A stretch of DNA of 55,820 bases from an uncultured Burkholderiales bacterium (GTDB lineage: Bacteria > Pseudomonadota > Gammaproteobacteria > Burkholderiales > Burkholderiaceae_E). Both the position numbers and the translations under genes were made by a program. The DNA is taken from contig CAIVAS010000202.1 of assembly GCA_903903975.1 (NCBI GenBank), positions 1 through 55,820 of the forward strand, read 5' to 3'. Under the pieces are notes generated by a model. That model had not been told where the DNA came from and did no database searches. It saw nothing but the letters and a program-made list of their open reading frames with translations. Numbering within the stretch: the stretch's first letter is position 1; every line of letters starts with the position of its first letter. This document shows, piece by piece, positions 27,886 through 37,660 of the stretch.

Positions 27886-28977
27886 TTAGCGTTTTGCGCT
27901 GGCCATGTAGTCGTCGAAGGTGTTCTCGGTCACGCGGAACCAGGAGATCTGGTCGCGCTGGAAATTGAAGTAATGGTCCGACACTTTCTTGAAGTTGGCG
28001 TTGGCCGCATTAGTCTCGGTATAGACCTCCTGAGCCGCCTTGAAGCAGGCATCCATCACCGGGCGCGGGAAGGGCTTGAGCTGCGTGCCGCTGCCGACCA
28101 GACGCTTGAGCGCCTGCGGATTGACCGCATCGTATTTGGCCATCATGAAGCCGTTGGCCTGTTCGGCGGCAGCCTCGAGAATCGCCTTGTATTCGGGCGT
28201 CAGGGTTGCCAGTGCTTTCTGATTGACGATGGCATGCAAGCCGGGGCCGCCTTCCCACCAGCCCGGGTAGTAGTAGAACTTGGCGACCTTGTTGAAGCCG
28301 AGTTTCTCGTCGTCATAGGGGCCGATCCATTCAGCGGCGTCGATCGTGCCTTTTTCGAGCGCCGGATAGATATCGCCACCGGGGATCTGCTGGGGCACGA
28401 CGCCGAGTTTGGTCAGCACCTGACCGGCAAAACCCCCAACCCGGAATTTCAGGCCCTTGAGGTCTTCGACAGAGGTGACTTCTTTGCGGAACCAGCCACC
28501 CATCTGTGCGCCAGTGTTGCCAGCCAGCATGGTGTAGACACCGGCTGATTTTTCGGCGAATTCGTTGAAGATCTGGCTGCCGCCACCCTGATACCACCAG
28601 GCTTGGAACTGACGGCAGTTCAGACCGAAGGGAATCGCGGTGGCGACTGCCCATGTCGGGTCCTTGCCGAAAAAGTAGTACAGCGCGGTGTGGCCCATCT
28701 CGATGTTGCCCTGCTGGACTGCATCGAGCACCTGAAAGGCCGGCACCAGTTCGCCTGCGGCATGCACGCTGATCTGGAACTTTCCGCCCGACATGGCGGA
28801 CACGGCCTTCGACATGACTTCGGCTGCGCCGTAGATCGTGTCAAGGCTTTTGGGAAAGCTTGAGGCCAGGCGCCAGCGAATCGTGGGCTGGGCACTGATG
28901 ATTGCAGGGGCGGCCAGAATCGCGCCGCCGGTTGCGGCACTTGCTCCGGCTTTCCGGATAAATGAACGACGTTCCAT
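27886..28977 (-). CDS. TRAP transporter substrate-binding protein, TakP-like (2-oxo acid)
   Basis: Periplasmic receptor of 363 residues. A twin-arginine signal (E-R-R-S-F-I-R-K-A-G, then an Ala/Gly-rich hydrophobic stretch ending S-A-Q) precedes the mature domain. W-R-L-A-S-S-F-P-K-S-L-D-T-I-Y, E-M-G-H-T-A-L-Y-Y-F-F-G-K-D and A-A-E-W-I-G-P-Y-D-D are typical of the TakP/mannitol-chloroaromatic subgroup; TakP binds 2-oxo acids such as pyruvate. GGAG lies 5-8 bases before the start. It is encoded convergently with the dctQM genes rather than in one operon with them, and the three are evidently one transporter. The ligand is inferred from family and from the adjacent pyruvate dehydrogenase genes. 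Confidence 0.9.
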   Translation of the reverse strand: MERRSFIRKAGASAATGGAILAAPAIISAQPTIRWRLASSFPKSLDTIYGAAEVMSKAVSAMSGGKFQISVHAAGELVPAFQVLDAVQQGNIEMGHTALYYFFGKDPTWAVATAIPFGLNCRQFQAWWYQGGGSQIFNEFAEKSAGVYTMLAGNTGAQMGGWFRKEVTSVEDLKGLKFRVGGFAGQVLTKLGVVPQQIPGGDIYPALEKGTIDAAEWIGPYDDEKLGFNKVAKFYYYPGWWEGGPGLHAIVNQKALATLTPEYKAILEAAAEQANGFMMAKYDAVNPQALKRLVGSGTQLKPFPRPVMDACFKAAQEVYTETNAANANFKKVSDHYFNFQRDQISWFRVTENTFDDYMASAKR

Positions 28978-29125
28978 GGAGTCTCCAATATGCAGACAGT
29001 TGATTTTCGCGAGCCCAGGCCTTGAATTTGACCGGATCGGCTCACGACTCGGGCCGCAAGCCCGAGGTACCGCGATACTAGGCGCTAGAAGACCTTAGGG
29101 CAATCATCTTGCGCTGGGCCAGTGC

Positions 29126-30526
29126 TTAACGTGCCTGCAGACGTTGCCGCGCAGCCTCGATTGCGCTTTTCACCCTTGCCGGTGCGGTGCCGCCAAAGTG
29201 GTCGCGCGAGCTGACCGACCCTTCCAGAGTGAGGGCGTCGTAGGCATCGGCACCGATCAGCGGCGAGATCGACTGCATCTCGACCGGGGTGAGCGCATCG
29301 AGCGTTCGACCCGATTCAGCTGCCAGACGCACTGCTCGGGCCACCGCCTCATGGGCGTCGCGAAACGGCAGGCCCTTGCGCACCAGGTAGTCGGCCAGGT
29401 CGGTGGCGGTCGAAAACCCTTCGGCCGCCGCCTGCCGCATCCGTTGCGTATCGACCCGGATGCCGCCAACCAGATCGGCGAAGATCCGCAAGGTATTGAT
29501 CAGGGTGTCGGCGGTGTCAAAGAGCGGCTCCTTGTCCTCCTGGTTGTCCTTGTTGTAGGCCAGGGGCTGGCCTTTCATCAGCGTGAGCAGTGCGACCAGG
29601 TGGCCTGTGACGCGACCGGTCTTGCCGCGGGCAAGCTCAGGAACATCGGGGTTTTTCTTTTGCGGCATGATCGAACTGCCGGTGCAGAAGCGATCGGCCA
29701 GATCGATGAAGCCAACGCGCGGGCTCATCCAGATCACGAGTTCTTCGGACAGCCTCGACACATGGGTCATGACCAGTGCAGCGCCGGCACAGAATTCGAT
29801 GGCGAAATCGCGATCCGAGACCGCATCGAGCGAATTGCCGCAAACCCCCTCGAAACCAAGCGTGCGTGCGACCCGCTCGCGATCGATCGGGTAGCTGGTG
29901 CCGGCCAGCGCTGCGGCGCCCAGGGGCAGGCGATTGACCCGCCGACGACAGTCGTGCATGCGTTCGTCGTCGCGGGCGAACATCTCGACATACGCCATCA
30001 GATGGTGGCCGAACGTGACCGGTTGCGCGACCTGAAGATGCGTGAAGCCCGGCATGATCGTGGCGTGATGCTGTTCGGCCAGGTCGATCAGAGCGGTCTG
30101 CAAGGCGACCAGCAGCGTGCGCAGATCGTCGATCGTGTCGCGCAGCCACAGCCGGATATCGGTGGCCACCTGGTCATTGCGCGAGCGGGCGGTGTGCAGC
30201 CGTTTGCCGGCATCGCCGACCAGTTCGGTCAGACGCTTTTCGATATTCAGATGCACGTCTTCGAGATCGAGTGACCAGACAAAGCGTCCGGCCTCGATCT
30301 CGGCGCGGATGTTCGCCATGCCGCTCTTGATCGCATCAAAATCGGCAAGACTCAGCAGGCCGACGGCATGCAGCATGTCGGCATGGGCGAGCGAGCCCGC
30401 GATGTCGTGCATGGCGAGACGTTTGTCGAAATCGACCGATGCGGTATAGCGTTTGACCAGGTCGGCCACCGGCTCGGTGAAGCGCGCTGACCACGCCTCA
30501 GATTTCTTGCTGAACTGATCTGTCAT
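29126..30526 (-). CDS. argH: Argininosuccinate lyase
   Basis: Final enzyme of arginine synthesis, splitting argininosuccinate into arginine and fumarate; cytoplasmic tetramer. The 466-residue length is normal. The superfamily signature [12 protein letters not shown] at about residues 285-296 includes the catalytic serine, and [12 protein letters not shown] near residue 112 and H-T-Q/H-L-Q region around 160 (G-F-T-H-L-Q) are also conserved. It is divergent from the sensor kinase at 30540 with only 13 bases between the starts, the same argH-algZ arrangement as in Pseudomonas. Confidence 0.96.
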   Translation of the reverse strand: MTDQFSKKSEAWSARFTEPVADLVKRYTASVDFDKRLAMHDIAGSLAHADMLHAVGLLSLADFDAIKSGMANIRAEIEAGRFVWSLDLEDVHLNIEKRLTELVGDAGKRLHTARSRNDQVATDIRLWLRDTIDDLRTLLVALQTALIDLAEQHHATIMPGFTHLQVAQPVTFGHHLMAYVEMFARDDERMHDCRRRVNRLPLGAAALAGTSYPIDRERVARTLGFEGVCGNSLDAVSDRDFAIEFCAGAALVMTHVSRLSEELVIWMSPRVGFIDLADRFCTGSSIMPQKKNPDVPELARGKTGRVTGHLVALLTLMKGQPLAYNKDNQEDKEPLFDTADTLINTLRIFADLVGGIRVDTQRMRQAAAEGFSTATDLADYLVRKGLPFRDAHEAVARAVRLAAESGRTLDALTPVEMQSISPLIGADAYDALTLEGSVSSRDHFGGTAPARVKSAIEAARQRLQAR

Positions 30527-30539
30527 AAACTGAAGGCCT

Positions 30540-31676
30540 ATGGCGTCAAACGAACCGAAAACCGTCGATTATAAGGCGCCCCATCCGGCAACGGCCGCTG
30601 CGGTCAAGGCACGTCGGCAAGTCGAGGGCGGTCTGGCACCACTCATCCCCGATGCCTGCAATTTCGGCGTGGTGCTGCGCTCGCTCGGTGCCTTGAATCT
30701 GGTGGCCATCCTGGTTGCGGCTTTGCTGTCGACCGATCTGTGGCAAACCGTCGCCCGGTTCCTGCTTATCGCCACCGTCCTCGAGCCATCGCTGCTGCTG
30801 TCGCTGGCACTGCTGTGCGTGGTTCGAAAAAGCGCCAATGCATCGTCTCAATCGTCGCAGTGGGCGGTGGCGATCGGATTGCCGGTACTCCTGACCTTGC
30901 TGGTGTCTCTGGTCGTCCTGCAACTCCTCGACATTCAGCTGGCGATCCCGGAAATCATCTGGCTGATGGCGTCGCGTGCGCTGATTGCAGCGGCAGCCGC
31001 ATGGGCGGTGGTCGAATATTTTCGCCTGCGCGCCCGCGCCTACTCGCCTTCTTTTGCCGAGGCACGTCTGCAGGCCCTGCAAGCCCGCATCAGGCCGCAT
31101 TTCCTTTTCAACAGTCTCAACACCGTTCTGGGCCTGATGCGGGGCGACCCGCGTCGCGCCGAAGCGACGCTTGAAAATCTTGCCGATCTCTTTCGGGTCT
31201 TCATGCGCGATGCCCGCGAGCTGGTCGCACTCGACGATGAGGTCGTGACCTGCAAGGAATACCTGGCCATCGAGCAACTTCGTCTGGGGGCGCGGCTCAA
31301 GGTCGTCTGGCAGCTCGACGATATGCCCGGGGATGCGCTGCTGCCCTCGTTGCTGCTGCAGCCGCTGATCGAAAACGCGGTTCACCATGGTATCGAGCCA
31401 AGCAGTGAAGAGGGCACGATTGCAATCACAGTCGGGCGCAGTGGAGATCGGGTCAGGGTCGAGATCCTCAATCCGATTCCTGCCGCAACACAGTCGCGGT
31501 CTGGCAACCAGATGGCCCTGTCTAATGTCCGGGAGCGGCTGATGCTGCTGTACGATATCGAGGCAGACCTAAAAACAGGCGCAGAAGGCGACCGTTTCCG
31601 TCTTCAGCTTGAATTTCCATATCGTAAAGAGAGGCGCAGCCGAGATGTCCGACGCTACTTCGATCCTGATCGTTGA
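30540..31676 (+). CDS. algZ: LytS-type sensor histidine kinase, AlgZ/FimS-like
   Basis: Membrane histidine kinase of 378 residues. Four hydrophobic helices occupy about residues 48-160 and replace a classical periplasmic sensor. The His-kinase motif [11 protein letters not shown] contains the likely phospho-acceptor His187, and [14 protein letters not shown] is the ATP-binding N-box. The architecture matches the LytS/YehU family and, by position next to argH and before an algR-like regulator and hemC, the AlgZ/FimS group. It overlaps the regulator gene by 32 bases. The signal it senses is unknown. Confidence 0.9.
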   Translation: MASNEPKTVDYKAPHPATAAAVKARRQVEGGLAPLIPDACNFGVVLRSLGALNLVAILVAALLSTDLWQTVARFLLIATVLEPSLLLSLALLCVVRKSANASSQSSQWAVAIGLPVLLTLLVSLVVLQLLDIQLAIPEIIWLMASRALIAAAAAWAVVEYFRLRARAYSPSFAEARLQALQARIRPHFLFNSLNTVLGLMRGDPRRAEATLENLADLFRVFMRDARELVALDDEVVTCKEYLAIEQLRLGARLKVVWQLDDMPGDALLPSLLLQPLIENAVHHGIEPSSEEGTIAITVGRSGDRVRVEILNPIPAATQSRSGNQMALSNVRERLMLLYDIEADLKTGAEGDRFRLQLEFPYRKERRSRDVRRYFDPDR

Positions 31677-32451
31677 TGACGAAGGGCCGGCCCGCAGCCG
31701 GCTGCGCGAGGTGCTGTCAGACCTTGCTCCCCAATTTCCGCACCGGATCGTCGGCGAAGCGGCTAATGCCCCCGAGGCGCTTGCGCAGATCGAATCCCAG
31801 CGCCCGCAGATTGTCCTGATGGACGTCCAGATGCCGGGTATGACCGGCATCGAACTGGCCCGCCATATTTCGGCACGCGCGGCCGAGGCCGATCAGGACG
31901 ATCCCAAGCCGATGCCGCTGATCATTTTCGTCACCGCGTTCGACGAGTTTGCGGTCGAGGCTTTTGAGGTCAATGCACTCGACTACCTGCTCAAGCCGGT
32001 TCGGGCTCAGCGCCTTCTGGGCGCCCTGATTCGGGCTCAGACACTGTTGCCTGCCGAGCACCTCGAGGCCATCGATCAACTGGCCAAGGCCACCAATACC
32101 CGGCGTCGTCAGCTCTCGGTTCACGAGCGCGGTCGGGTCATCCTGGTGCCGGTCGAACAGGTCCTCTACCTCAAGGCCGAGCTCAAATACATCACGGTTC
32201 GCACCCGCGAGCGCGAGTTCCTGATCGAAGAGTCGCTGACCTCGCTTGAAGAGGAATTCAGCGAGCGCTTCGTGCGTATCCACCGCAATGCGCTGGTGGC
32301 TCGTCCCTCGATTGCCGGTTTCGAGCGTGTGACCCCGACCGGCGAGGGTGAAGCCGGTGATCCCTATTGGCAGGTGGTATTGCGTGAGGTCGCCGAGAAA
32401 CTGCCGGTGAGCCGTCGTCAGTGGTCCATCGTCAAAGGGCTGGTCAGCTGA
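31645..32451 (+). CDS. algR: LytTR response regulator, AlgR-like
   Basis: Cytoplasmic two-component regulator of 268 residues. The receiver domain (residues about 6-130) has the acidic pair D11-D12, phospho-acceptor Asp60 in V-L-M-D-V-Q-M-P-G and Lys in Y-L-L-K-P-V. The C-terminal LytTR DNA-binding domain spans about 155-265 (P-V-E-Q-V-L-Y-L-K-A-E-L-K-Y and F-V-R-I-H-R-N-A-L-V). The start at 31645 lies inside the end of algZ. In Pseudomonas AlgR controls alginate and type IV pilus genes; the targets here are not visible. hemC follows 60 bases downstream. Confidence 0.92.
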   Translation: MSDATSILIVDDEGPARSRLREVLSDLAPQFPHRIVGEAANAPEALAQIESQRPQIVLMDVQMPGMTGIELARHISARAAEADQDDPKPMPLIIFVTAFDEFAVEAFEVNALDYLLKPVRAQRLLGALIRAQTLLPAEHLEAIDQLAKATNTRRRQLSVHERGRVILVPVEQVLYLKAELKYITVRTREREFLIEESLTSLEEEFSERFVRIHRNALVARPSIAGFERVTPTGEGEAGDPYWQVVLREVAEKLPVSRRQWSIVKGLVS

Positions 32452-32511
32452 CACGGCTGCGAGACACGCTCTCCCTCTTTCCGTTCAACCCTTTCCTTTC
32501 TGGTCCTGAGC

Positions 32512-33462
32512 ATGTCCCAAGCGCCTACCCGGCTGGTCATCGCGACGCGTGAAAGCCGCCTCGCGCTTTGGCAGGCGCACCATGTCCGGAATCTGCTCCT
32601 CGGTCTGTACCCCGACTGCCAGGTGGAGCTGCTTGGCATGACCACCACCGGCGACCAGATCCTTGATCGCGCACTCAGTGAAATCGGCGGCAAGGGTCTC
32701 TTCACGAAAGAGCTTGAAGTGGCGCTGCTCGATGGTCGGGCCGATATTGCGGTGCATTCGCTCAAGGATGTGCCGATGAGCCTGCCGCCCGAGTTTGAGC
32801 TGGCTGCGGTGCTGCAGCGCGAAGATCCGCGCGATGCCTTCGTGTCGGGCGCGTATGCCTCGATTGACGATCTGCCCCAGGGTGCGCGCATCGGGACCTC
32901 GAGTCTGCGCCGCGCGGCCCAGTTGTCGGAGCGCCGCCCCGATCTGCAGGTCTTGCCGCTGCGCGGCAATCTCGATACCCGCCTCGGCAAGCTCGATCGC
33001 GGCGAGTACGACGCGATCGTCCTGGCCGCGGCAGGTCTGAAGCGACTCGGCCTGATCGACCGGATCCGTTCGGTCATGCCGCCCACCGACAGTTTGCCGG
33101 CGCCAGGTCAGGGTGCGCTTGGCATCGAAATCGCGGCCGGTCGCACTCAGCTCAGGTCCTGGCTTGCGCCGCTGGTCGATCGTCGCAGCTGGCTCGAGGT
33201 CACGGCCGAACGGTCGGTGTCGCGCGCGCTCGGTGGCAGCTGCCGGATTCCGCTGGCCGCCTATGCCGTCCTCCAGTCGGACGGCACACTGCAACTCGAC
33301 GCCTTGCTTGCAACCGACGGCGTGGTGCGCCGCACCTCGGTGCGCACGCCGCGGGTGGTCAGTCTGCAACCCGCCGATATCAACAGTCCGGCCGAGGGCC
33401 TCGGACCCGACTACGAAGCGGCTGAGGCACTGGGCGAGCAGGCGGCTGTCGGTCTGGCCTGA
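32512..33462 (+). CDS. hemC: Hydroxymethylbilane synthase (porphobilinogen deaminase)
   Basis: Haem biosynthesis enzyme of 316 residues that polymerises four porphobilinogens to hydroxymethylbilane. The dipyrromethane cofactor is attached to Cys244 in [10 protein letters not shown], and [11 protein letters not shown] near the start, H-S-L-K-D-V-P near residue 82 and [10 protein letters not shown] near residue 197 are conserved. It begins the hemC-hemD-hemX-hemY series after algR, with 81 bases before hemD. Confidence 0.97.
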   Translation: MSQAPTRLVIATRESRLALWQAHHVRNLLLGLYPDCQVELLGMTTTGDQILDRALSEIGGKGLFTKELEVALLDGRADIAVHSLKDVPMSLPPEFELAAVLQREDPRDAFVSGAYASIDDLPQGARIGTSSLRRAAQLSERRPDLQVLPLRGNLDTRLGKLDRGEYDAIVLAAAGLKRLGLIDRIRSVMPPTDSLPAPGQGALGIEIAAGRTQLRSWLAPLVDRRSWLEVTAERSVSRALGGSCRIPLAAYAVLQSDGTLQLDALLATDGVVRRTSVRTPRVVSLQPADINSPAEGLGPDYEAAEALGEQAAVGLA

Positions 33463-33543
33463 GGCCATCGACCGGCATTCGTCGGCGCGTTTGCCTCGGC
33501 TGCTGAATCACTTGTCTGTGCGTCACACCACCGCCGAGCGCCG

Positions 33544-34335
33544 ATGAAGTCCATCGTCCTCACACAGCCGGTCGTGCGCAGTGAGTCGATCAAGGCAGCC
33601 CTTCGTGCGGGCGGCTGGGAGTCGGTCGAGGTGCCGATGAGCGCGATTGCCGAAGTGAATGATCTCGACTGGCCTGAAATCTGCGCCACAGCGGCGCGGG
33701 CGCGCTGGGTGCTGTTTCCCAGCCCGGGTGCCATCGCGGTCGTCATGGCTGCCCTTGAGCGACAGGGTCTGAGCTGGCCGCAAGGTCCCGGAATCGGCTT
33801 GATCGGGCCCGGCAGCCGCGAGATGCTCGGGTCCTGGCCATCGCGGATCCCCGGATTGGCGCACGCAGTGACGATTGCCCCAAGTCTTGCTCCTTTCGAT
33901 GCCGATCGGCTGCTCGGCCGTCCTGAGCTGCTTGCGATCGGCGGGGACACGGTGATGGTACTGAGGCGCGCCGATGGCCGCGAGGCCTGGCTGAACACGC
34001 TGGCGCAACGAGGCGCCGAGGTGATTGCGCGATCGGTCTATCGCATGATCGAGCTTTTGCCATCGCCTGTTGCTGATGAGTGGTTCGACAAGACAGCTTC
34101 CCAGGCAAGGCCATTCGTGTTGTCGATTGCGAGTGCAGACGCCGGCCGCCGGCTCGCGAGCCATGTCTCGTCGCTGCCCTGTGCGGGCTGGCTGATGAGT
34201 CAGCCGGTGCTGACCCAGCATCCGAAGATTGCGCAGTCGCTGCGGGAACAGGGGTGGCCGGATGTGCGCGAACATCCGCCGGGCGTATCGGCGCTGGTGC
34301 ACGCGTTAGAATCGCTGCGGAAACCCCACCCATGA
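33544..34335 (+). CDS. hemD: Uroporphyrinogen-III synthase
   Basis: Haem biosynthesis enzyme of 263 residues that cyclises hydroxymethylbilane with inversion of ring D. HemD proteins are poorly conserved; the call rests on the two-lobed length, the segments W-V-L-F-P-S-P-G-A-I near residue 57 and G-P-G-S-R-E near 87, which are typical of this family, and on the position directly after hemC. It overlaps the next gene by 4 bases (ATGA), which fits the common hemD-hemX coupling. Confidence 0.9.
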   Translation: MKSIVLTQPVVRSESIKAALRAGGWESVEVPMSAIAEVNDLDWPEICATAARARWVLFPSPGAIAVVMAALERQGLSWPQGPGIGLIGPGSREMLGSWPSRIPGLAHAVTIAPSLAPFDADRLLGRPELLAIGGDTVMVLRRADGREAWLNTLAQRGAEVIARSVYRMIELLPSPVADEWFDKTASQARPFVLSIASADAGRRLASHVSSLPCAGWLMSQPVLTQHPKIAQSLREQGWPDVREHPPGVSALVHALESLRKPHP

Positions 34336-35528
34336 ACGACGCCACCGAGGCCAATGCCTCTCCCCCATCCAGCCGGCCCGGTCAGCTTGCATCCCCTTCC
34401 CAGCCGGATGACGGTACCGCCGATGGACTGAACGCCGGGCGCAGCCAGGACGCTGATCGCGGCCGCAATGACCGCCCTCGCAGGCCCAGGCATGAGGTCG
34501 CGGGAGCCGGTTGGTTGCCGGGCTTTCTCACGGTCGCCGGTCTGGCGGCGTTTTTGGGGCTCGCAGCGGCGGCCTGGTTCGGTCAGGAGCGGATCGGAAG
34601 GGTCGAACGCGATATGGTCCGCCGGCTTCAGGAAGCCGAGATTCGCGAGTCGCAACTCGAGCAGCAGTCCCGCCTGCTTGGCGATACCCTGCGTGACCAG
34701 CAGGCCAAAGCCGCCATCGTCGAAGCCAGGCTCGCCGAATCACTCGGCCAGCAGGCTCAGCTTCGTCAGCTCTACGACCAGATGGCACGCAGCCGCGGCG
34801 AGCTGATGCTGGCCGATGTCGAGAGCTCGATCATGATCGCCGCCCAGCAACTGCAGCTTGGCGGAAATGTGCAAAGTGCACTTTTGGCGCTGCAAGATGC
34901 CGAGCAGGTGCTGGCCCGGTCCAATCAGCCGTCGATGATCGGCCTGCGGCGCGTGCTCGCCCGCGACATTGAGCGTCTGAAAGCCCTGCCGGTCGCGGAT
35001 TTCGCGGCGGCAGTGAGCCGGCTGGATGCCCTCGCATCGGTTGTCGACCGCTTGCCGATGGTTGCCGACGCTACCCTCAATGTGCCTGCCAAACCTCCGG
35101 CCGACCCCGAGACGCCGAGTTCATCAGGCCTGCTCGGACTGCCTGAGCGGGTGATGCGCACCGGCGCACTCGGCTGGGATGCCTTCATTGCCGAGATGCG
35201 CCAGCTCGTCAGGGTGCAGCGTGTGGATCAGCCTGAGGCTTTGCTGCTGTCGCCCGATCAGCGATTTTTCGCGCGTGAAAATCTTCGACTGCAGTTGCTC
35301 AATGCGCGCCTCAATCTGCTGGCCCGCAATCAGTCGCTGTTCCGATCCGATGTCACCCGGTCGCTCGAGTCTCTCGACCGCTGGTTCGATGGCACACAGC
35401 CCTCGGTCGTCTCGGCGAGCAATACGCTCAAGCAATTGCAGGCGGCACCGCTGACGCTCGAGATGCCATCGTTGGCCGAAACCATCGCCGCAGTGCGCGA
35501 AGCGCGCGCGGCCGGCGAAACCAGGTAA
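34332..35528 (+). CDS. hemX: HemX-family membrane protein
   Basis: Inner-membrane protein of 398 residues: a Pro/Ser/Asp-rich cytoplasmic N-terminus (about 1-60), one transmembrane helix (about 62-80) and a long periplasmic region that begins with a Gln/Arg-rich coiled coil (about 90-160). This is the HemX layout. It is often annotated as uroporphyrin-III C-methyltransferase, but no methyltransferase motifs are visible. It overlaps hemD by 4 bases and precedes hemY by 9 bases; the order hemC-D-X-Y is common in Proteobacteria. Its biochemical role is unproven. The start at 34332 was chosen for the overlap. Confidence 0.88.
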   Translation: MNDATEANASPPSSRPGQLASPSQPDDGTADGLNAGRSQDADRGRNDRPRRPRHEVAGAGWLPGFLTVAGLAAFLGLAAAAWFGQERIGRVERDMVRRLQEAEIRESQLEQQSRLLGDTLRDQQAKAAIVEARLAESLGQQAQLRQLYDQMARSRGELMLADVESSIMIAAQQLQLGGNVQSALLALQDAEQVLARSNQPSMIGLRRVLARDIERLKALPVADFAAAVSRLDALASVVDRLPMVADATLNVPAKPPADPETPSSSGLLGLPERVMRTGALGWDAFIAEMRQLVRVQRVDQPEALLLSPDQRFFARENLRLQLLNARLNLLARNQSLFRSDVTRSLESLDRWFDGTQPSVVSASNTLKQLQAAPLTLEMPSLAETIAAVREARAAGETR

Positions 35529-35537
35529 GGCGGCACC

Positions 35538-36734
35538 ATGCGCTGGCTGGTCTGGCTTCTGTTGGCCTTTGCCGCGGCAGTCGGACTGTCGCTGCTGCTG
35601 CGATTCAACCAGGGTAATGTCGCCATCATGTGGCCGCCCTATCGCATCGATATCTCGGTCAATCTCGCCCTGACGATCCTGGCGGCGGCCTTCATCCTGC
35701 TGCATCTGCTCCTGGTCACCGCAGCGCGGGCGTTGGGCTTGCCGCAGCGTGTTCGCGATTACCGGACCCGCCGACAGCAGGAACAGTCCGGTGCCGCCCT
35801 GCGCGATACCGTGCTGGCCTATTTCGAAGGTCGCATGGGACGGGCCGAGCGATTCGCCCGCTCCGCGCAGGCCAGTCGCGACACTGCCGCGCCTGCCGCG
35901 TTGATCGCTGCGAGAGCCGCGCATCGGATGAACGAGCGCGAGCGACGCGATCTGTGGCTCGCCGAGATCGGCGCCGATCAGGGCGCGGTCAGTGCACTGC
36001 AGATGACGCAGGCCGAACTCGCGGTCGATGACCGTCGCTCGGCCGATGCGATTGCGATTCTTGAGCGGCTGCAGGCGGGCGGAGCGCGCCATATCGTTGC
36101 CATGCGGACTGCGCTGCGGGCCTATGAGCAGGCCGAGCGCTGGGACGAGGTGATCCAGACTTTGCGGCTGGTTGAAAAGCGCGATGCCCTTCATCCGGCG
36201 GCAGTACGCAGTCTTCGCCTGAAAGCCCACGTTGCGCTGCTTCGCCGAAAGGCGGGTGATGCGTCGGCCCTTCGCACCTACTGGCGATCATTGCGAGCCG
36301 ATGAGCGCGCTGACCCCGATATGGCTGCCGCTGCCGCCGTCGCGCTGGTCGAAGCAGGAGCCGATGACGACGCACGCCGGATCATCGAGCAGGGGCTCGA
36401 TGCCAGCTACAGTGCCGATCTGGTCAGGGTTTACGGGCGCGTGGGTGGTGTTGCACTTCGTGAGCGACTCGATCGCCTGGAAGGCTGGCGCCGGCGCTAT
36501 GGTGATGATCCCGATTTGCTGCTCACGCTCGGGCAGGTCTGTGCAAATGATCAGCTCTGGGGCAAGGCCGAAGAATATCTGCGGCTCGCCCAGGCCCGTC
36601 AGCCGTCGGTTGGCGCCCATCTTGCGCTGGCCGAACTCTTTGAGTCGCTCGGGCGAAATGAGGAGGCAGGCGGGCAGTTCAGGCTGGCCGCCCGCCTGGC
36701 GGCCGACGCCCAGTCGACTGATCGCGCGGCCTGA
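35538..36734 (+). CDS. hemY: HemY-family TPR membrane protein
   Basis: Membrane protein of 398 residues with two N-terminal helices (about 5-22 and 42-66) and a C-terminal helical TPR-like domain (from about 130 to 390). W-P-P-Y-R-I-D-I-S between the helices and L-A-Y-F-E-G-R-M-G-R-A-E-R are typical of proteobacterial HemY. This HemY is not the protoporphyrinogen oxidase of the same name. It ends the haem operon and is convergent with the dehydrogenase at 36854. HemX and HemY may form a scaffold for tetrapyrrole enzymes, but that is not established. Confidence 0.92.
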   Translation: MRWLVWLLLAFAAAVGLSLLLRFNQGNVAIMWPPYRIDISVNLALTILAAAFILLHLLLVTAARALGLPQRVRDYRTRRQQEQSGAALRDTVLAYFEGRMGRAERFARSAQASRDTAAPAALIAARAAHRMNERERRDLWLAEIGADQGAVSALQMTQAELAVDDRRSADAIAILERLQAGGARHIVAMRTALRAYEQAERWDEVIQTLRLVEKRDALHPAAVRSLRLKAHVALLRRKAGDASALRTYWRSLRADERADPDMAAAAAVALVEAGADDDARRIIEQGLDASYSADLVRVYGRVGGVALRERLDRLEGWRRRYGDDPDLLLTLGQVCANDQLWGKAEEYLRLAQARQPSVGAHLALAELFESLGRNEEAGGQFRLAARLAADAQSTDRAA

Positions 36735-36853
36735 GCAAGCAGCGCGAGCAATCGGACTGGCGATCAATCCACCTGATCAGCAAGCCGCCGGCTCAGCGGG
36801 CAGCCTGATGCACCACCCGAAAAACCGCCAGCCTCAGCCTCGATGAGTCCCGT

Positions 36854-37609
36854 CTAGACGCATCGCCCGCCATCGACCTCGAGGCAGGCACCCGTGATGA
36901 AGTCGGCTTCATCCGAGGCCAGATAAAGCGCGGCATTGGCGATGTCGCGCGGCTGCGAGAAACGGCCGAGCGGAATGCTGGCGATGAACTGGGCGCGCCG
37001 TGCCGGCGTGTCCTCGCCCATGAAGGTAGCCAGCAGCGGTGTTTCGCCGGCCACCGGATTGATCACATTGACGCGAATGCGATCGGGGGCGAGTTCGACC
37101 GCCATGGCTTTGGAGATCGTGATCATCGCGCCCTTGCTGCCGTTGTACCAGACGAGTCCTGGCCGGGGTCGTACGCCGGCAGTCGAAGCGATGTTGATGA
37201 AGACGCCACCGCCGCGCTCCCGAAAATGCGGAACCATGTGCTGTGACATCCAGAAAAGGCTTTTGACATTGATCGCATAGACGCGGTCGAAGTCGGCCTC
37301 GCTAACCTCCAGCAAAGGCTGGTTTCGGTGCGAGACGCCGGCATTGTTGACCACGATGTCGAGGCCGCCGAAGTGGGTCTTTGCAGCTTGCAGAAGTCCT
37401 TGAACATCCGGGCCGCTCGAGACATCACCGTAGGCAAAATGGGCCTCACCGCCAGCCTTGCGGATTGCAGCGGCCACCCGCTCGCCGGCGTCGCGCGCCA
37501 CATCGTTGACCATTACCCGAGCGCCCTCGAGGGCAAACCGGGTGGCGATGCCTTCGCCGAATCCCGATCCTGCGCCGGTGACCAGCGCGATCTTTCCTTG
37601 CAGTCTCAT
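36854..37609 (-). CDS. SDR oxidoreductase (glucose/3-oxoacyl dehydrogenase-like)
   Basis: NAD(P)-dependent short-chain dehydrogenase of 251 residues. T-G-A-G-S-G-F-G-E-G is the cofactor motif (residues 12-21), N-N-A-G-V near residue 88, Ser near 140, Y-N-G-S-K with the catalytic Tyr and Lys near 153-157, and the C-terminal D-G-G-R. All catalytic elements are present, unlike the SDR at 5040. The aldehyde dehydrogenase gene lies 51 bases upstream on the same strand, so the two may oxidise an alcohol stepwise to an acid. The substrate cannot be inferred. Confidence 0.87.
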   Translation of the reverse strand: MRLQGKIALVTGAGSGFGEGIATRFALEGARVMVNDVARDAGERVAAAIRKAGGEAHFAYGDVSSGPDVQGLLQAAKTHFGGLDIVVNNAGVSHRNQPLLEVSEADFDRVYAINVKSLFWMSQHMVPHFRERGGGVFINIASTAGVRPRPGLVWYNGSKGAMITISKAMAVELAPDRIRVNVINPVAGETPLLATFMGEDTPARRAQFIASIPLGRFSQPRDIANAALYLASDEADFITGACLEVDGGRCV

Positions 37610-37660
37610 GTCGTCATTCCTCCTGGTTGATCTTTGAATGCGGTCCTGGCAGCGCTGACC

